Origin: Bradysia coprophila
Lineage: Eukaryota > Arthropoda > Insecta > Diptera > Sciaridae
Direction of reading: 5' to 3'
NCBI RefSeq assembly: GCF_014529535.1
Contig: NW_023503372.1
Coordinates: 3,452,988-3,516,987 of the forward strand
DNA length: 64,000 bases
Shown here: positions 1-11,773 of the stretch, in pieces
Numbering within the stretch: the first letter of the stretch is position 1
Layout of the letters: each line of letters opens with the position of its first letter
Program-made: the position numbers and the translations under genes
The notes under the pieces: model-generated
The model's input: only the letters and a program-made list of their open reading frames with translations
Database searches by the model: none
What the model was told of the DNA's origin: nothing

Positions 1-330
1 AGTAGTCAGAGGTAGTCGTTTGTTCCTGTAACCGTTATCGATAACAGATGATAAAACTTATTTGGAAACTTTCTTTGTGGTCAGCTCATTTAAACAAGTC
101 ATCAGAACAGTCGGAGCGTTTGCTGCGACTTAGCCCCGTACAACCCGTAATCCTATTTCGTCCGCAACCATAATACGTCCGTAGCCCAAATAAGCCCTAA
201 TAAACCCTAATACGTCTACAACCCTCTAATGCGTCTGTTACCAAAATGCAAGTCAAGTTGGGCATTGTCAAATTTACTGAAACTGTTCATTTTTAAAATT
301 GCGCATAGCGCAATTACGAAAGCCCGTACG

Positions 331-950
331 AAGTACCTCTCAAATAAAACCAACAATTTACGACATTATTTTAGAAACCCAAAATTTTTTGCCAACTTTC
401 CATTGGGTATTCAATTACCTCTCAAATGAAACAAAAACTAGCAAAACCGGTTGAGATTTACTCGATTTATGTGCAAAAAGCACTTAGGGCCGAGTAGCGG
501 CCTTAGTCCAAGGGCCCAATTTTGAAACTTTTTTGCCATCATTCTATTCGGCATTCAATTATCTCTCAAATGAAACAAAAACTAGCAAAATCGGTTGAGA
601 TTTACTCGATTTATGTGCAAAGAGCACTTAGGGCCGAGTAGCGGCCTTGGTGCAAGGGCCCAAATTTGAAACTTTTTTCGCCATCATTCTATTCGGCATT
701 CAATTATCTCTCAAATGAAACAAAAACTAGCAAAATCGGATGAGATTTACTCGATTTATGTGCAAAAAACACTTAGGGCCGAGTAGCGGCCTTAGTCCAA
801 GGGCCCAAATTTGAAACTTTTTTCGCCACGTTCTTTTCGGTATTCAATTACCTTCCATAAAAAACTAAAACTAGCAAAATCGGATGAGATTTACTCGATA
901 TATGTGCAAAAAACACTTAGGGCCGAGTAACGACCTTTGAGCCCTCCCAA
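331..950. repeat. 144-bp tandem repeat, about four copies
   Basis: Successive copies of a unit containing ACTAGCAAAATCGG, then GAGATTTACTCGAT, then AGGGCCGAGTAGCGGCC start 144-145 bp apart (for example the word CTCAAATGAAAC at 421, 565 and 710). The first copy is partial and the last is diverged. A related module recurs near 1185, at 30510-30780 and at 36070-36330, so this is a locally amplified part of a dispersed repeat. No coding potential is visible. Confidence 0.9.
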
Positions 951-1139
951 CAAGCCCACGTTGCAACTTACCCAAAAACAATGTTCAGCAACTTTGTTCT
1001 ACTCGTCAATACCTTTCATTTGATATATCACAAGCAGCTATTGTGTGCGTATTTCGGTAGATATCGTCGAAAGACTGAAAAACCCCTAGCTCTGGAGGGG
1101 CCGACCCTACCATGCCCATTTTCGAACTTGACCTTACTT

Positions 1140-1350
1140 TTGTCGATACCAATCGGGGAAAAAAAGAATTTTGAAAAAAGGTTGTGATTTACTCAAGCTA
1201 GAGGGGTCACGGACGGACGGACGGACGGACATTTTTTTTATTGCGGATTCGTCATCTATGAACATAACCAAATGCTTTGCCCTTACTGTCTGCTTCCAAT
1301 TCGACGTGTTACAAACGGCATATTAATCTTATAAGCCCCCAGTACTTCGT
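1140..1350. repeat. Tail of a dispersed repeat with a (GGAC)5 microsatellite
   Basis: A GATTTACTCAAG module like that of the neighbouring tandem array is followed by five GGAC units at 1211-1230, a T-run, and a segment ending in a small palindrome around GTACTTCGTACGGGG (1340-1360). It looks like the end of a transposon-derived repeat; the family is not recognised. Confidence 0.55.
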
Positions 1351-1440
1351 ACGGGGCTAAAAATATTTCCATATAGAATGCTGGAATAGGAATATTGCTA
1401 GAAATAACTTCAAATTAGTTCGAGTTATTGAGCTACAAAA

Positions 1441-2304
1441 CTTAAGAGTCAATTTGCCCAAACTTCGAACAATTTAAAACAAGCCATCGGCGTTTTTTTG
1501 AGGATATACAGTAATTGAATCAGTGGACCCTCCTGAGTCATTTGCAACAAAAAAAATCCTCGAAGTAATTATGTTTTCACGCCAGAAATCATGAAAAAAT
1601 GGTCTGCACTAGGGTGACGACAATAATTTTTGTTGCATATCACCGACAATACTTAACGCATTTATCTGAAATTATGGTGGTTGGCAGAGGTGTTGAGGAC
1701 GCATATGTTGAATTTTAAAAGATTTCGAAATTTTTCGTGTATGTAATGTAGTAGCCATTTTAGGGGGGAGAATTTAAACTTTTGAAGAGTAGTGACCTCT
1801 ACTATGACACCATGAACCTACCGCGGCACGTCTTTCGTTGAGCTTCAATTTTGATTTAAGTGTGCTAACACAAAAATTCTCTAGAATTCCACTTTTCTTC
1901 GCGTCTATTTTAATTTTTCTGACCTATAATTTGACCTATGAGACAATTTTAAGTCAGGGCTCGACGTACTGCCACCTTACGCTTCGGGAAATACTGTTTA
2001 GAGCCTATAAAATTTGAAAGAAATTAACTTATTCAATTTTGTCATATACACATTCATACGTCCTTCGGGTATCTCCCGACTTTCCCAGTATGGCCAGTGC
2101 ATTTTAAAATCATATTTTCTACGTTGGCCACTTACCGGAAGGATTTGGAAATATGATATCGAATTTTTCGAGGATTTTTTTTGTTGCAAATGACTCAGGA
2201 GGGTTCCCTGATTCAATTACTGTATACCGTCCAAAAATCGCCGATGACTCGTTTTCCTGTTTCATACAACTTGTTCGAAGTTTTGGAAAATTGACTCTTA
2301 AAAA
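1441..2304. repeat. Foldback repeat with about 130-bp inverted arms
   Basis: The left arm (1441-1566) and right arm (2166-2304) are inverted copies sharing AGAGTCAATTTNCC, CAGTAATTGAATCAG and CCTCCTGAGTCATTTGCAAC, with indels. The roughly 600-bp spacer has no convincing ORF. A partial third copy of the arm sequence lies at 39530-39560, directly next to the probable end of the hAT-like element. Confidence 0.8.
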
Positions 2305-2309
2305 CAAAA

Positions 2310-4185
2310 CATTTTTTCCAGTATGAAGAAAGTAAACGTTTTCATTGAAAGGTTCATTCAAGGTGATTCTTAGCGATTCTTAGTGATCTTAATAATAAGA
2401 TAAAATCGTCTACTTGAAAATTTTCCAATTTTTATTTTTTTCCACCGGAAGATGATCAAGAAAATATCATTTGATATTTTGGTAGCTTTGGAGTCAAACA
2501 AATTATTTTCCAGATGATGGTCCTAACTCTTTACAGACGGCAAGCACACATCTGTGTCAAATCTATTACTTCATTCATTTTCGACAGATTAAAATAAAAT
2601 CTATCAACTCATTACTTTTAAATTGCTACAAATTTTCGGTTGGAATCATTCACCTGCAGTGCGGTTCCGAAAGTTGAGTAGCCTAAGATATCATTTCCAA
2701 AATCAAGATTTATTTTTACTTCTAAAATAGATCGTCGATTTTTTGGTTGGTGTAAGCCTCTCTTTCATAAAAATTGTCCTTAAAACTCCTAATTGACCAG
2801 TTCTACGGAATTCAATTCAATCGATCTAATACGATGCCTGATCACACCACACCGCAAGTAGAAAAGGAAATGTAAGCCTATCAGATGCCAAATGATTATT
2901 GCCGATGTAATACATTTACTGCAAGTGAAATTGTTGAACCATTCAGACAAATTAAAACAATTTTGCTGTGCAATAATCCCTCTCTATTAAATTTGCCATA
3001 ATAATTATATTGCTTCAATTCTCCTAAAATTTTCACTTTAAGACATTTGAAACCTTCAGTCTAGAATTTGCATGCAAATTCATCCTTCCATTCATATTGG
3101 CATGTTGATATTGAATCTCATTAAAATGCTCATATATATATCATAATCTGGTCGAATATCAAAATTCCTTTGAACATTTCCAAGTTTCTTATATAATATT
3201 ACTGACCTTTGGCTCAGCTCTTCTGTTTTTCATATCAATATAACATCCTACACACATCATGGTGTGTATATGGTTCTCCGGTTAAATAGGAAAACTTTTT
3301 TGCTGATGGTCAGCTTTACAGCGGGCAGCAGGATGTTGAAAGGTTATGTAATGTAAAGGAACGATAATAGACTTCGTGTAGCCTCAGCCAGAGTACGGCT
3401 TCTCAAGACTAAATTTTGCAATTTGAATTTTCTTCAATGATTACCAATTAAAATGAGCAGCCAACTCTGAGTGTATAATCATATATGCATAAAGTACCAT
3501 AGTACCATAGCGATAGACTTCACAGTAATATGGCGCGGCGTTACAGCACATTGCGCACACATGACGATGAAATATTTTACATACAGGAGGAAAGTGAATA
3601 AAATATGGTGCAGGGTAGTGGGTAGAAGTATACGGTCATATATAGACCGAATATGAATAGGGTCATTTCATCAATAGATGGTTGATGACAAGGCAAAACG
3701 TGACACAGAAAATATTTGAAATTTTATAAATTTGATGTATTGCGATAATGAAAATGAATTATTATGACTGACTTTGTACCTTTGTCCTGTCGCTAGTCCT
3801 ATCGTGTTGGTTGGAAGGTAGAAAAGAAAAACATTCTTCAACTTCAATATGTGTATTTTGTGGTGTGTTTGCGTTTCATGTAACACATGCGGATGTATTT
3901 TTTCTGCGTCGGTTGAACGTTGAACGAATTTTTTTTAACAGAAATTCATCGGTGGCTCGATATCCTCAATATCTGAAACGATTTCAGTCTCTAGTCTCTT
4001 GTGAGAGATTACTTTACTGCCCATTTTTAGTCCGAAAGTGCAAAAACATTGTCAGCTGAAATTCAAATGTATCAAGGACTCAAGGCTCAAAAGGTCAATT
4101 AGAGTGGGACCATTCCCAGCAGAGTTTCTAAGTTCTTGCTTTTACGTGTCATTTTCATTTACATTGCCTAATCACGTAAAGCATT
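2310..4185. other. Intergenic, no gene seen
   Basis: AT-rich DNA. Short ORFs here have no recognisable domain and no coding-like composition. One copy of the recurring AAATCTATTACTTCATT word lies at 2559-2580. Confidence 0.6.
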
Positions 4186-4187
4186 GT

Positions 4188-4258
4188 ACTTACGAGGTTC
4201 CAAGTTGTTATTTGACAAGTGGGGAAATCAAATACACAACTTGGAACCTCGCAAGTAA
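4188..4258. repeat. Short perfect-arm hairpin
   Basis: The arms ACTTACGAGGTTCCAAGTTG (from 4188) and its complement (ending about 4258) flank a short loop. The hairpin sits 46 bp before the MITE at 4305 and may be a separate small foldback insertion. Confidence 0.7.
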
Positions 4259-4304
4259 TATACTATTAAATGATGAATGTAAGAAGCGAAACAATAGTTT
4301 GTCA

Positions 4305-4578
4305 TAAATAGCCTCAATACAAACAACACACACTCTAAGGATAATGACGGCAGAGTCGAAATTTTGCTTGATTTTTGCAAGTGGTTCCAGGTGGTTCCGG
4401 GTGGTTCCCGTGGTCCAATCGAAAAGTGATGTATGGAAGGTGCCCTTTATTTCTGATAATGAATAAGTCGTCTATACATCATTTTGTCCAAAAACTTCAA
4501 ATTTAGCCGATATAATTTGGGTCATTTTGACTCTGCCGCTATCCGTAGAGTGTGTGTTGTTCGTATTGAGGCTATTTA
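4305..4578. mobile_element. Non-autonomous DNA transposon (MITE), 8-bp TSD
   Basis: The 274-bp element starts TAAATAGCCTCAATAC and ends with its complement; the inverted repeats extend about 55 bp with few mismatches. It is flanked by identical GTTTGTCA at 4297-4304 and 4579-4586. An 8-bp duplication is the hAT-superfamily signature, although the terminal bases are not a classic hAT end. The interior carries repeats of GTGGTTCC and no ORF. Confidence 0.85.
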
Positions 4579-5086
4579 GTTTGTCACATATCAACTTATC
4601 GAAATTGACTACAAATTACAGAATACTTACCGATTAAAATGAGTAATTTTATCAACAAATATTCACTAGTTGAATCCTTAACAAATGTGTTTTAAGGTAA
4701 CTGAAAGTAGTTCGACAACGATAAAAATCATTTTCCTGCAACCTTTACCGTGCGCAACAAGACATTAAAAAATCTAAAGAAGTCATTTTTAAGAAGCTGA
4801 TGGTATGGAGCGAGCTGCTCGTCGAAGTGTTCAAAATTGCCTTCCGTTGGAAAGAGTCACAATGGACACTACCTCCAGCACAGCCCTTGCGGCCACTCAC
4901 GATGTGGATACTTATATGCCCACAGAGGCCTATTTCTTTCTTTAATTCTGTTGACGAACAAATCACACTTGTTATAGTGCTAGTTACGCACTTACGGGGA
5001 GTTCTTTTTTTCGATAGATGAATATACCAAAAATAAGCCCTTGAATGAAGTGACTGTCCCTGATTGTATTGTGTTTATTTTAAAAA

Positions 5087-5146
5087 ATTGCTAAGAAAAA
5101 GGAGTTTTGAGTCGACATTGCTAAGAAAAAGTAGTTTTGAGTCGAC
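5087..5146. repeat. Two tandem 30-bp units
   Basis: The unit ATTGCTAAGAAAAAGNAGTT plus TTGAGTCGAC is present twice back to back with one mismatch. It lies in otherwise featureless DNA (4600-5460) in which no gene is seen. Confidence 0.9.
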
Positions 5147-5488
5147 TTATAGACAGTGGCTAATAGGCACCGTTAAGTCGAGAATTAAATGTTTGGCAGT
5201 ATTTTGTACAACACTTTCGTTGGAAGTAGATTTGATTCCGAAAAATTAAAGGTTTTCGTTGTAGTGGACTAGTGCGAAGCAGAAGATTTCTGACAGCAGA
5301 AGGAATTCCACCCACTCACTTAGGGCTTTGTTTGTCAAGATGTGAAATGAACTACACCCGTCATATTTGCAAAGTGCTAATTTTCCAACTGAAAAATTTC
5401 CGGTTTTAATTAAAGCGAACGAATAGACTCGACATCGAAAATAATAAGCAAAAAAAACAGGCTTTTGTTGATGAGACTTAAATTACAA

Positions 5489-5494
5489 TTTATT
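5489..5494 (-). other. Polyadenylation signal of the peroxiredoxin gene
   Basis: AATAAA on the minus strand, 114 bp downstream of the peroxiredoxin stop codon; position and orientation fit that transcript. Confidence 0.6.
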
Positions 5495-5607
5495 TAGTAA
5501 GAGAAAAACAGTTACATTACAAACACACCCGTTTTTGACGAAGAACCACTGAAAATTTTAATATTTTTTTACTCGATTTACGATTACATTTGACGTTGAA
5601 CGTTTAT

Positions 5608-6511
5608 CTAAGACGTGGTCTTGAAGAATTCCAAAGCCGCTTTCGGCTCTGGCACAATCGTTCTGTTTCCTGGTTTCCAATTAATCGGACAAACTTGACC
5701 GTTCACTTCGTGCGACTGCAATGCCTGAACCAAACGCACCACTTCATCAACACTGCGTCCAATAGGCAAATCATTTACAATTATTTGACGCAAACGTTGA
5801 TCCTTATCGATAATAAATAAGCCACGGAACGGTGCCCCAGTCTCTTCATCTAAAACACCGTAACTGCGAGCAATGCTCATGGTTTTATCCGACAAAAGAG
5901 GATAATTCAAATCGCCAATTCCACCGGTTTTACGATCCACGTTTGTCCATGCTAAATGGGCGTATTGACTGTCGGTTGAGCAGCCAACAACTGCACAATC
6001 AAGCTTTCGGAATTCTTCCATTCTTTCCGAAAAGGCAATGAGCTCAGTGGGACAGACGAATGTGCTGTTGACGAAAAAAAAAGTTTTATCAGGTTTTTCA
6101 ACACTGAAGAAATGTTGCTCGATCCAGAAGGTTTGTACAGTAGCTAGTACGTAGGCTACTGAAAACTCAGAATTTAATTGTAAAAAGCATAGTCGATCAC
6201 TTACAAGTCCAATGGATAGAAGAACAGAATGAGGTATCGTCCTTTGTAGTCGTTGATGTTGATTTTTATAAACTCTTTTTTAAAGACTGCAATGCCCTCG
6301 AAAAATGGTGCCGGTTTCTGAATTTGCAAAGCACCGCTATACCTACTGAAAAATTGAAGAAAAAAATCACGTTTCAAAGGGCTGATTACTCTCAAATTTT
6401 CAATGCATTTAAATAGGAACTTCAATGCACGTGGCGTCAAATAATAAATCAAAGGAAAACCATTTACCTTGGTGAAGTTGAAAGTCTAGGTCGTTTCGGT
6501 GCACTTTCCAT
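5608..6511 (-). CDS. Typical 2-Cys peroxiredoxin, 3 exons, 213 aa
   Basis: Thiol peroxidase that reduces hydrogen peroxide and is recycled by thioredoxin (family knowledge). Exons on the minus strand are 6511-6468, 6345-6205 and 6064-5608. All junctions are GT-AG, and the 642 coding bases stay in frame. The peroxidatic Cys66 sits in TFVCPTEL, with Pro59, Thr63 and Arg142 at the expected active-site spacing. The resolving Cys187 lies in GQVCPINW, 121 residues after Cys66, the usual eukaryotic spacing. The GGIG motif (109-112) and a C-terminal FF (208-209) stand where hyperoxidation-sensitive enzymes have GGLG and YF, so the first Tyr is replaced by Phe. The N-terminus carries 14 residues from exon 1 including a basic PKRPRL stretch, which is not an obvious mitochondrial or secretory signal. 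The start is the first ATG of exon 1. It is closest in length to cytosolic Prx1/2-type proteins; the exact orthologue is not assigned. Confidence 0.95.
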
Positions 6512-6941
6512 TGTTAGTTTTACGAAATTTGAATCAAAAATACGTAAAAATTGAAATAATTCGACAAGAAAAATCGACAGATTTACGTTTTGTGCGACAC
6601 TTTCACTTGAACGAACAACATACAAATGAACTCAGCAAGATAAGGATGATGATGGTAATGTTCATGAAACCTGTTTTGCTGAATTGAGAAGGCTTTAGAA
6701 CATGGTCGATATGGTCTGACAATTCAATATCAGTTAAAAGAGACTGAAACAGAATTTCTGAGAAACAGAGCGATGTGTTCGAAGTGTACGATGTGATTTT
6801 AAAATAACCGCGGGTCGTCGGCACACGTTCAGAATTATAATTTGGCAAGTCCAATCTTTCCTCTTATTTTGGACTTTTAATTCTAATTTATTGCCTGGGG
6901 TTGGGTTTAAGGAAAATAGGGACAAGAAATAGTACATTACA

Positions 6942-7055
6942 TTACGTCCTTGTTTGGAGATTTTTATTTTTCCAAGAGGGTGGTTTGTAGCCAGAGCCGA
7001 AGTCGAGAGCTATAATCCCTCGTGGCAAAATAGCAACCTCCAAACAATTACGTAA
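6942..7055. repeat. Small foldback hairpin with a GAGCCGAAGTCGAGAGC loop
   Basis: Arms TTACGTCCTTGTTTGGAG and CTCCAAACAATTACGTAA, with further pairing inward, enclose a GC-richer loop containing AGCCAGAGCCGAAGTCGAG. It resembles several other hairpins in the window whose loops carry CTCGCTNCGCTC-like sequence. Confidence 0.65.
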
Positions 7056-7159
7056 GGTACTTTACTTGCGAAGCCCTGCGAAAAAGAACGGTGTGCCCCT
7101 TTCGAAAAGTAAAATTCATTTTTTAAAACGATTTATTACCTTTGTCTAACTCTTTCAAC

Positions 7160-7480
7160 CTTAAAAGCAGATCTTTCAGAAGACGTGTCGAGAAAATTAA
7201 GAAAATTTTCTAATTTGAGAAAATCATCCAAAAATTTCATGAAAAATCGAGAAAATCGAAAAAAATCTAGATTTCTTTTCGAGTTTTTTAATTTTTTTTA
7301 GAATCTAAGAAAATCGAGAAAATTTGAATGATTTTCGGAAAATCAAGTAAATTTGAATGATTTTCCTATATTTTCGGAAAATCAAGAAAATTTGAATAAT
7401 TTTCTCGAATGTTGTTGATTTCAAGAAATGTGACGAGTCGAAAAAATTATGTAAAATTTCTAGAAAAACGCTGTACCAGA
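7160..7480. repeat. Low-complexity GAAAATTT/GATTTTC tract
   Basis: Degenerate repeats of AAAATCGAGAAAATTTGAAT and related words, with many local inverted pairings. A similar AAATTTCTCGAAATTTC tract borders the hAT-like element near 39570-39640. It may be subterminal transposon sequence; no gene. Confidence 0.6.
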
Positions 7481-7499
7481 GCATGAAGTTTAGTGTCAA

Positions 7500-9050
7500 G
7501 CTCAAGGCCAATGAATTTTAATTTACGTGTATTCGTATAGTAACTTTTTTGGGCCCTGTTCGATGACTTTGCGGAGCAGTTCCCTTCGCATGTTTCTATT
7601 AAAAAATCCTATTCATTCCTTTTAACTCAATTGGCTCAGTGACGTTATTAAAATACCGTAAATTCTTGTCCAATCGATTGAGTTTAACATGTAACAACCG
7701 ATGTACGGCACTCGAAGAGTTATACGAGACAAAGCTTAAACAAATGATAGCGGGAAAAAAATTGCATACATCGATTCCAGGCACTTTCTGTGGAAACCTT
7801 AAAACTGTGAATGTAAATCACTTTGGTAGAAGGCGAATCAATATTTTGAGAAACACACCTTTGTTTAATTCAACGTGAATTAATTGCAGGCAACACGAAC
7901 CACCTTTTTTTTCGTGATTTATCAGCAAATAAGCTTCACGTAGCTTATACGGCTAATGTTAAGATGTATTGTTTTAACATACGTTTCCAAGTGTATACGC
8001 TACGTAGGGATATTATATAGGTATACCGCTTACATAAAGCTAAAACTCAAATGTTTCGATTCGAAGCACTCACAATATGCAATAAGACATGCTACACTTA
8101 ATGTGTATAGCAATAGCGGAGTATGCATGCTTGTTCCCTTGTTCGGTTGAAAATTGATGGAATTAAGGGTTTGCTGTGTATTATGTTTACGTATACATAT
8201 AAGGGACTCAGGAAACTGATATTGATATCCCACGAACATGTGTAATAAAACACAAACGCTTACTTAACAATCAAAATGTTTTCTTTATGTGAGAATTATT
8301 TTAGCTAATGAAATTTGGAATGCAACTGAATAAATTAGAGAAAAGTTATTTATCAAATTGTCGGTTAAGAAAAAAAAAACGGAAACTTTAGCCATTTATA
8401 ATGGTTTCATTATGAAAAGTCGAAAAGAAAAGGAAAACTGGAAGGTTTTATTAGTGGAAGTTCATGCTATTTGCTAATAAGAGAGTTGGATTTTCGTCGA
8501 ATTTCTTCGAAAATATAAATTTAATTCGAAGTAATATGGAATTAATTCGTTAAGTGAATCCGAAAGTTTACATGAAATGTTTCGCAGAACATATTGCAGT
8601 TCGCTCCAAACAGTGTTAATAGAATAATGCCGTTAATCTTTCTCGAAGACTGGTTATCCCTGGCCATACGAAAAATAGAATGAAAGCATAGCCTCAAGCT
8701 ATCAAGAAACAAGAGTTTAACTGTGGAACGAAGAACAAAAGTTCTGCTTTCGAACAATCTTGTTCCACCTTTGTTTGCACTACTGCACATTATTTGATGC
8801 ATTATCATGTACCGGACGTAACGCAGGGCAAATTACAAGATAAAAATCCATATTTTTGTCGTATACTGTGGAGCCATGTACAGTAGATTTGGAAATTTGC
8901 TTCATTTTCTCCAAATTTACCCCAAATTAATATTAAAAACATCCGTGCGAGTTCAATGAATTTCCATATGCATCAGATATCATATTTTCGGTGACGTATT
9001 CTGTAGTACAGAATCTGTACCTGAACGCAAACATTTTATCAAAGAATAGT
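7500..9050. other. Intergenic, no gene seen
   Basis: AT-rich sequence with only short ORFs that show no family signature. No repeat with clear ends was recognised. Confidence 0.55.
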
Positions 9051-9052
9051 GT

Positions 9053-9152
9053 TATGAAGAAAATACGTCACAAGTCCAGAAACAAAGACATGAAAGCCGA
9101 ATCATCTGAGTCGCAGAATGCGTCATCTAAAATGAAATCAGTGGTTTTGTAA
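9053..9152 (+). CDS. Orphan exon-like ORF, 32 aa, ending at a splice donor
   Basis: An ATG opens a short Lys/Ser-rich ORF (MKKIRHKSRNKDMKAESS...) whose last codons overlap a good donor, GTAAGTAT, at 9149. No partner exon was found, and the next 350 bp lead into a LINE fragment. It could be the first coding exon of a gene lost or rearranged here, or chance. Function unknown. Confidence 0.15.
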
Positions 9153-9533
9153 GTATACACAGGGACTTGCATCACATTCCACTTGATAATGGTTTTTGAC
9201 TGATTTGAAAGTCCGACAAAAAGAAGAAGTCACCCATTCAACGTTTATAATCCAACTTGTACCACATACGATGTCCACGTTATTATCCATAAGCATTAGA
9301 ATATCCTAATGGAGTCAGTCCTAATCCTAACAGTATAATATACATGAATTCTTTTGTAGTTCATTGTGCGGCGGCTCACATGTAAATGTGAGTATGCACG
9401 CTGAATCGTTAAAAAATGTGGCATTGTATGGACACACGTCTTTTTAAAGACGAAAACTTAGAACTACTCGATTGTAGTTTCAATTAATTATAGACGGAGA
9501 AGCCGAATTCTGAACATCTTATGACCGAACGTC

Positions 9534-9837
9534 ATGTCAAACAAAGATTTGTGGCGCATAACCGGTGTTGAGAACATGGTAATAATGATCAGGAGAAGAA
9601 AGTTGAAGTGGATAGGACACACTCTACGTGGACCCAGTCAAGACATAGCGAAAGCTGCGCTAGATTGGAATCCACAGGGAAACAGGAAGAGGGGTCGTCC
9701 AAAGATTACGTGGAAAAAGCAATCATCGAAGAAGCCAGGGACCAAGGAAAGACTCGGAACGAAGGGAAAGCCTTGGCACTGAATCGTGTGCGATGGAGGC
9801 AGTTTGTTGGTGCCTTATGCTCCCCCGCGGAGTAAGA
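9534..9837 (+). pseudogene. Non-LTR retrotransposon (LINE) ORF C-terminal fragment, frameshifted
   Basis: The reading frame RRRKLKWIGHTLR ... ALDWNPQGNRKRGRPK is the well-known C-terminal region of endonuclease/reverse-transcriptase proteins from non-LTR elements. At about 9713 the homology moves to another frame and continues AIIEEARDQGKT ... NRVRWRQFVGALCSP to a TAA at 9835. The frameshift and the absence of the RT domain upstream show a dead 5'-truncated copy. Context is intergenic. Confidence 0.85.
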
Positions 9838-9849
9838 CAAGATGATGAT

Positions 9850-10900
9850 AGGAGGAGCCGAGGTCGGTAAGCACACAAGAAATTTACATGAATAAAATTC
9901 CCCGTTGCCTCATATTAGATTATGATTGTCGGTGTCGTAAACAAGGTCTTTCTCCACCACACCTGTATTTGAGATAAATAACTATTACTTTGTGGTCTAG
10001 TCTCAAAACAGCCGGTAAATGTACCGGCAAAATTAAATTGTCCTGAAAATTCGACAACATTAGTATCGACGAACTGCTCAAGAAACGGCAAGTAGTCGAA
10101 ACTTCATCAGGAACTCACTGCTACTTCAAGAAGTTGTCGTTTCGTAACATTATGTTGAGGGATTATTCCTTTTACGAAAAATTAGGGAATGACGATGAAA
10201 AACATTAACTTTACTGGTGATATTAGTTTGCCGTCGTCTATGAAATATTTTAGATCACAAGAATATACGAAGCATGAAATCAGACATAGGATCGGTAAAT
10301 TTGCTGTCTTCTTCGACTGACTCATCACTATTATGCGTATTCAAATGTTTGTTGTATTTTGTAAAAAAAAAGATTTCCTGGTCAACATTAATCGAAACAA
10401 TTTCATTTCATTTCGTACCACAACGTATAAGATTATCTCCAACCGGTTTCACCAGAACTAAAACCGTTTCCAATCGATATCAATTAGCCGGTATCTACCT
10501 TGACACCCACATGAATTATTATTGCTCCACTAAATGCCAAAAACAATACCATTCTATATACACACATCCACATCGAATGGATATTTAACCTCATTGAATC
10601 CATTCACATTCATGGTATTAGTAGTAAACTTACAGAAACGCACAACAAAAGCAATTTTATAACAATTTAGCTGATGGAAGGGCTTTGTAGACTGCCCCAG
10701 CTATATACTATCTGTTCTCTGTAAGCTTTAAGCACTGTGTTGTTCCAATCTGCGTGAAAAACATAACACGAACCTAATGACATTAATTTTCGTAATCAAT
10801 AGGTGGTGTATATGGTATGGTTTATATGGGAGCCATGAATTTTAATGAGTTTGAGCATGGTAAGAAACCATTAAAATAATTATTGTATACAAGAGGAGAG
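9850..10900. other. Intergenic, no gene seen
   Basis: AT-rich sequence. The 104-codon ORF at 10274-10588 has no domain and a composition like its surroundings. An isolated GCCGGTAAATGTACCGGC palindrome-like word lies near 10013-10030. Confidence 0.5.
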
Positions 10901-11065
10901 TACTGTAATTACATTTATCTCCTGCAAGCTGATATTTCATACATTACGCGTTTCTGCATATAAACACAAACGCATACATAACCACAGCCTATACGATTGG
11001 ATAATTCACACATAACCCACCTAGGGTAAATTTACTTTCCATCTACATATTTGAAAAAAAAAAAA

Positions 11066-11139
11066 TCGCCGAACGGCGGAAGCGAACACGGGACCAACAG
11101 CATATCGACCAAACATGCTGACCACTACGCCAACAAATC
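11066..11139 (-). repeat. tRNA-like Pol III module (SINE-like), copy 1
   Basis: On the minus strand TGGCGTAGTGG (11132-11122) fits the Pol III A-box and GTTCGCTTCC (11087-11078) approximates the B-box, with spacing near that of a tRNA. A run of T follows immediately (11066-11053), like a Pol III terminator. Stems do not close as in a functional tRNA, so this is best read as a tRNA-derived SINE head. Confidence 0.5.
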
Positions 11140-11375
11140 ACATAACGAGATGCAATTGGTGTCGGTAGTGGTTCGTTAGTCACTTCTACATCGATCAAAT
11201 AATCAGAGTAGTCGGAATGATGTGATTTGAACGAAATGTTGAGGTGGATAGTATATGTGTGTGAGTAAGTAAATAAAGGATTCTCTGTATGATGTTTTTT
11301 TTTTGTTGTGAATCCGTTTTGAAGCAACATGCTTAATTAATTAATTTTAAATTCAAATTTTTGTGGTTATTTCGC

Positions 11376-11576
11376 TAATGTATGAAATATCAGCTTGCAG
11401 GAGATAAAACATTGTTCTACCTTGATGTATATTTCTCGAATCACTTCTTATGTACAATTGTATATACACTCGCTGGCGCTCGTTATATACAATTGTACAT
11501 ACGAAGTTATTCTCGAAATATACACCAAGGTAGAAAATGTACTATTATCTCCTGCAAGCTGATATTTCATACATTA
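11376..11576. repeat. 201-bp palindrome in the tandem unit
   Basis: The outer arms read TAATGTATGAAATATCAGC and its complement; pairing continues through CTACCTTG and TGTACAATTGTATA to a loop around CTCGCTGGCGCTCG. The second copy (from 12004) is truncated at the right. The loop sequence resembles those of other hairpins in the window. Confidence 0.85.
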
Positions 11577-11699
11577 CGCGTTTCTGCATATAAACACAAA
11601 CACATACATAACCACAGCCTATACGATTGGATAATTCACACATAACCCACCTAGGGTAAATTTACTTTCCATCTACATACATATTTGAAAAAAAAAAAA

Positions 11700-11773
11700 T
11701 CGCCAAACGGCGGAAGCGAACACGGGACCAACAGCATATCAACCAAACATGCTGACCACTACGCCAACAAATC
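11700..11773 (-). repeat. tRNA-like Pol III module (SINE-like), copy 2
   Basis: Second copy of the tRNA-like module, with the A-box-like sequence at 11766-11756 and the B-box-like sequence at 11721-11712 on the minus strand, followed by a T-run. It differs from copy 1 by a few bases. Confidence 0.5.

Noticed and set aside
1441..2304. Foldback transposon with defined target duplication
   Set aside because: The inverted arms are clear, but no matching flanking duplication could be read, so it is listed only as a repeat.
10274..10588. 104-codon ORF as a gene
   Set aside because: No domain, no upstream gene structure, and composition like the surrounding intergenic DNA.
11066..11139. Functional tRNA gene
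   Set aside because: Acceptor and T stems do not pair, and the anticodon loop would be about 11 nt; it is tandemly duplicated as part of a repeat.
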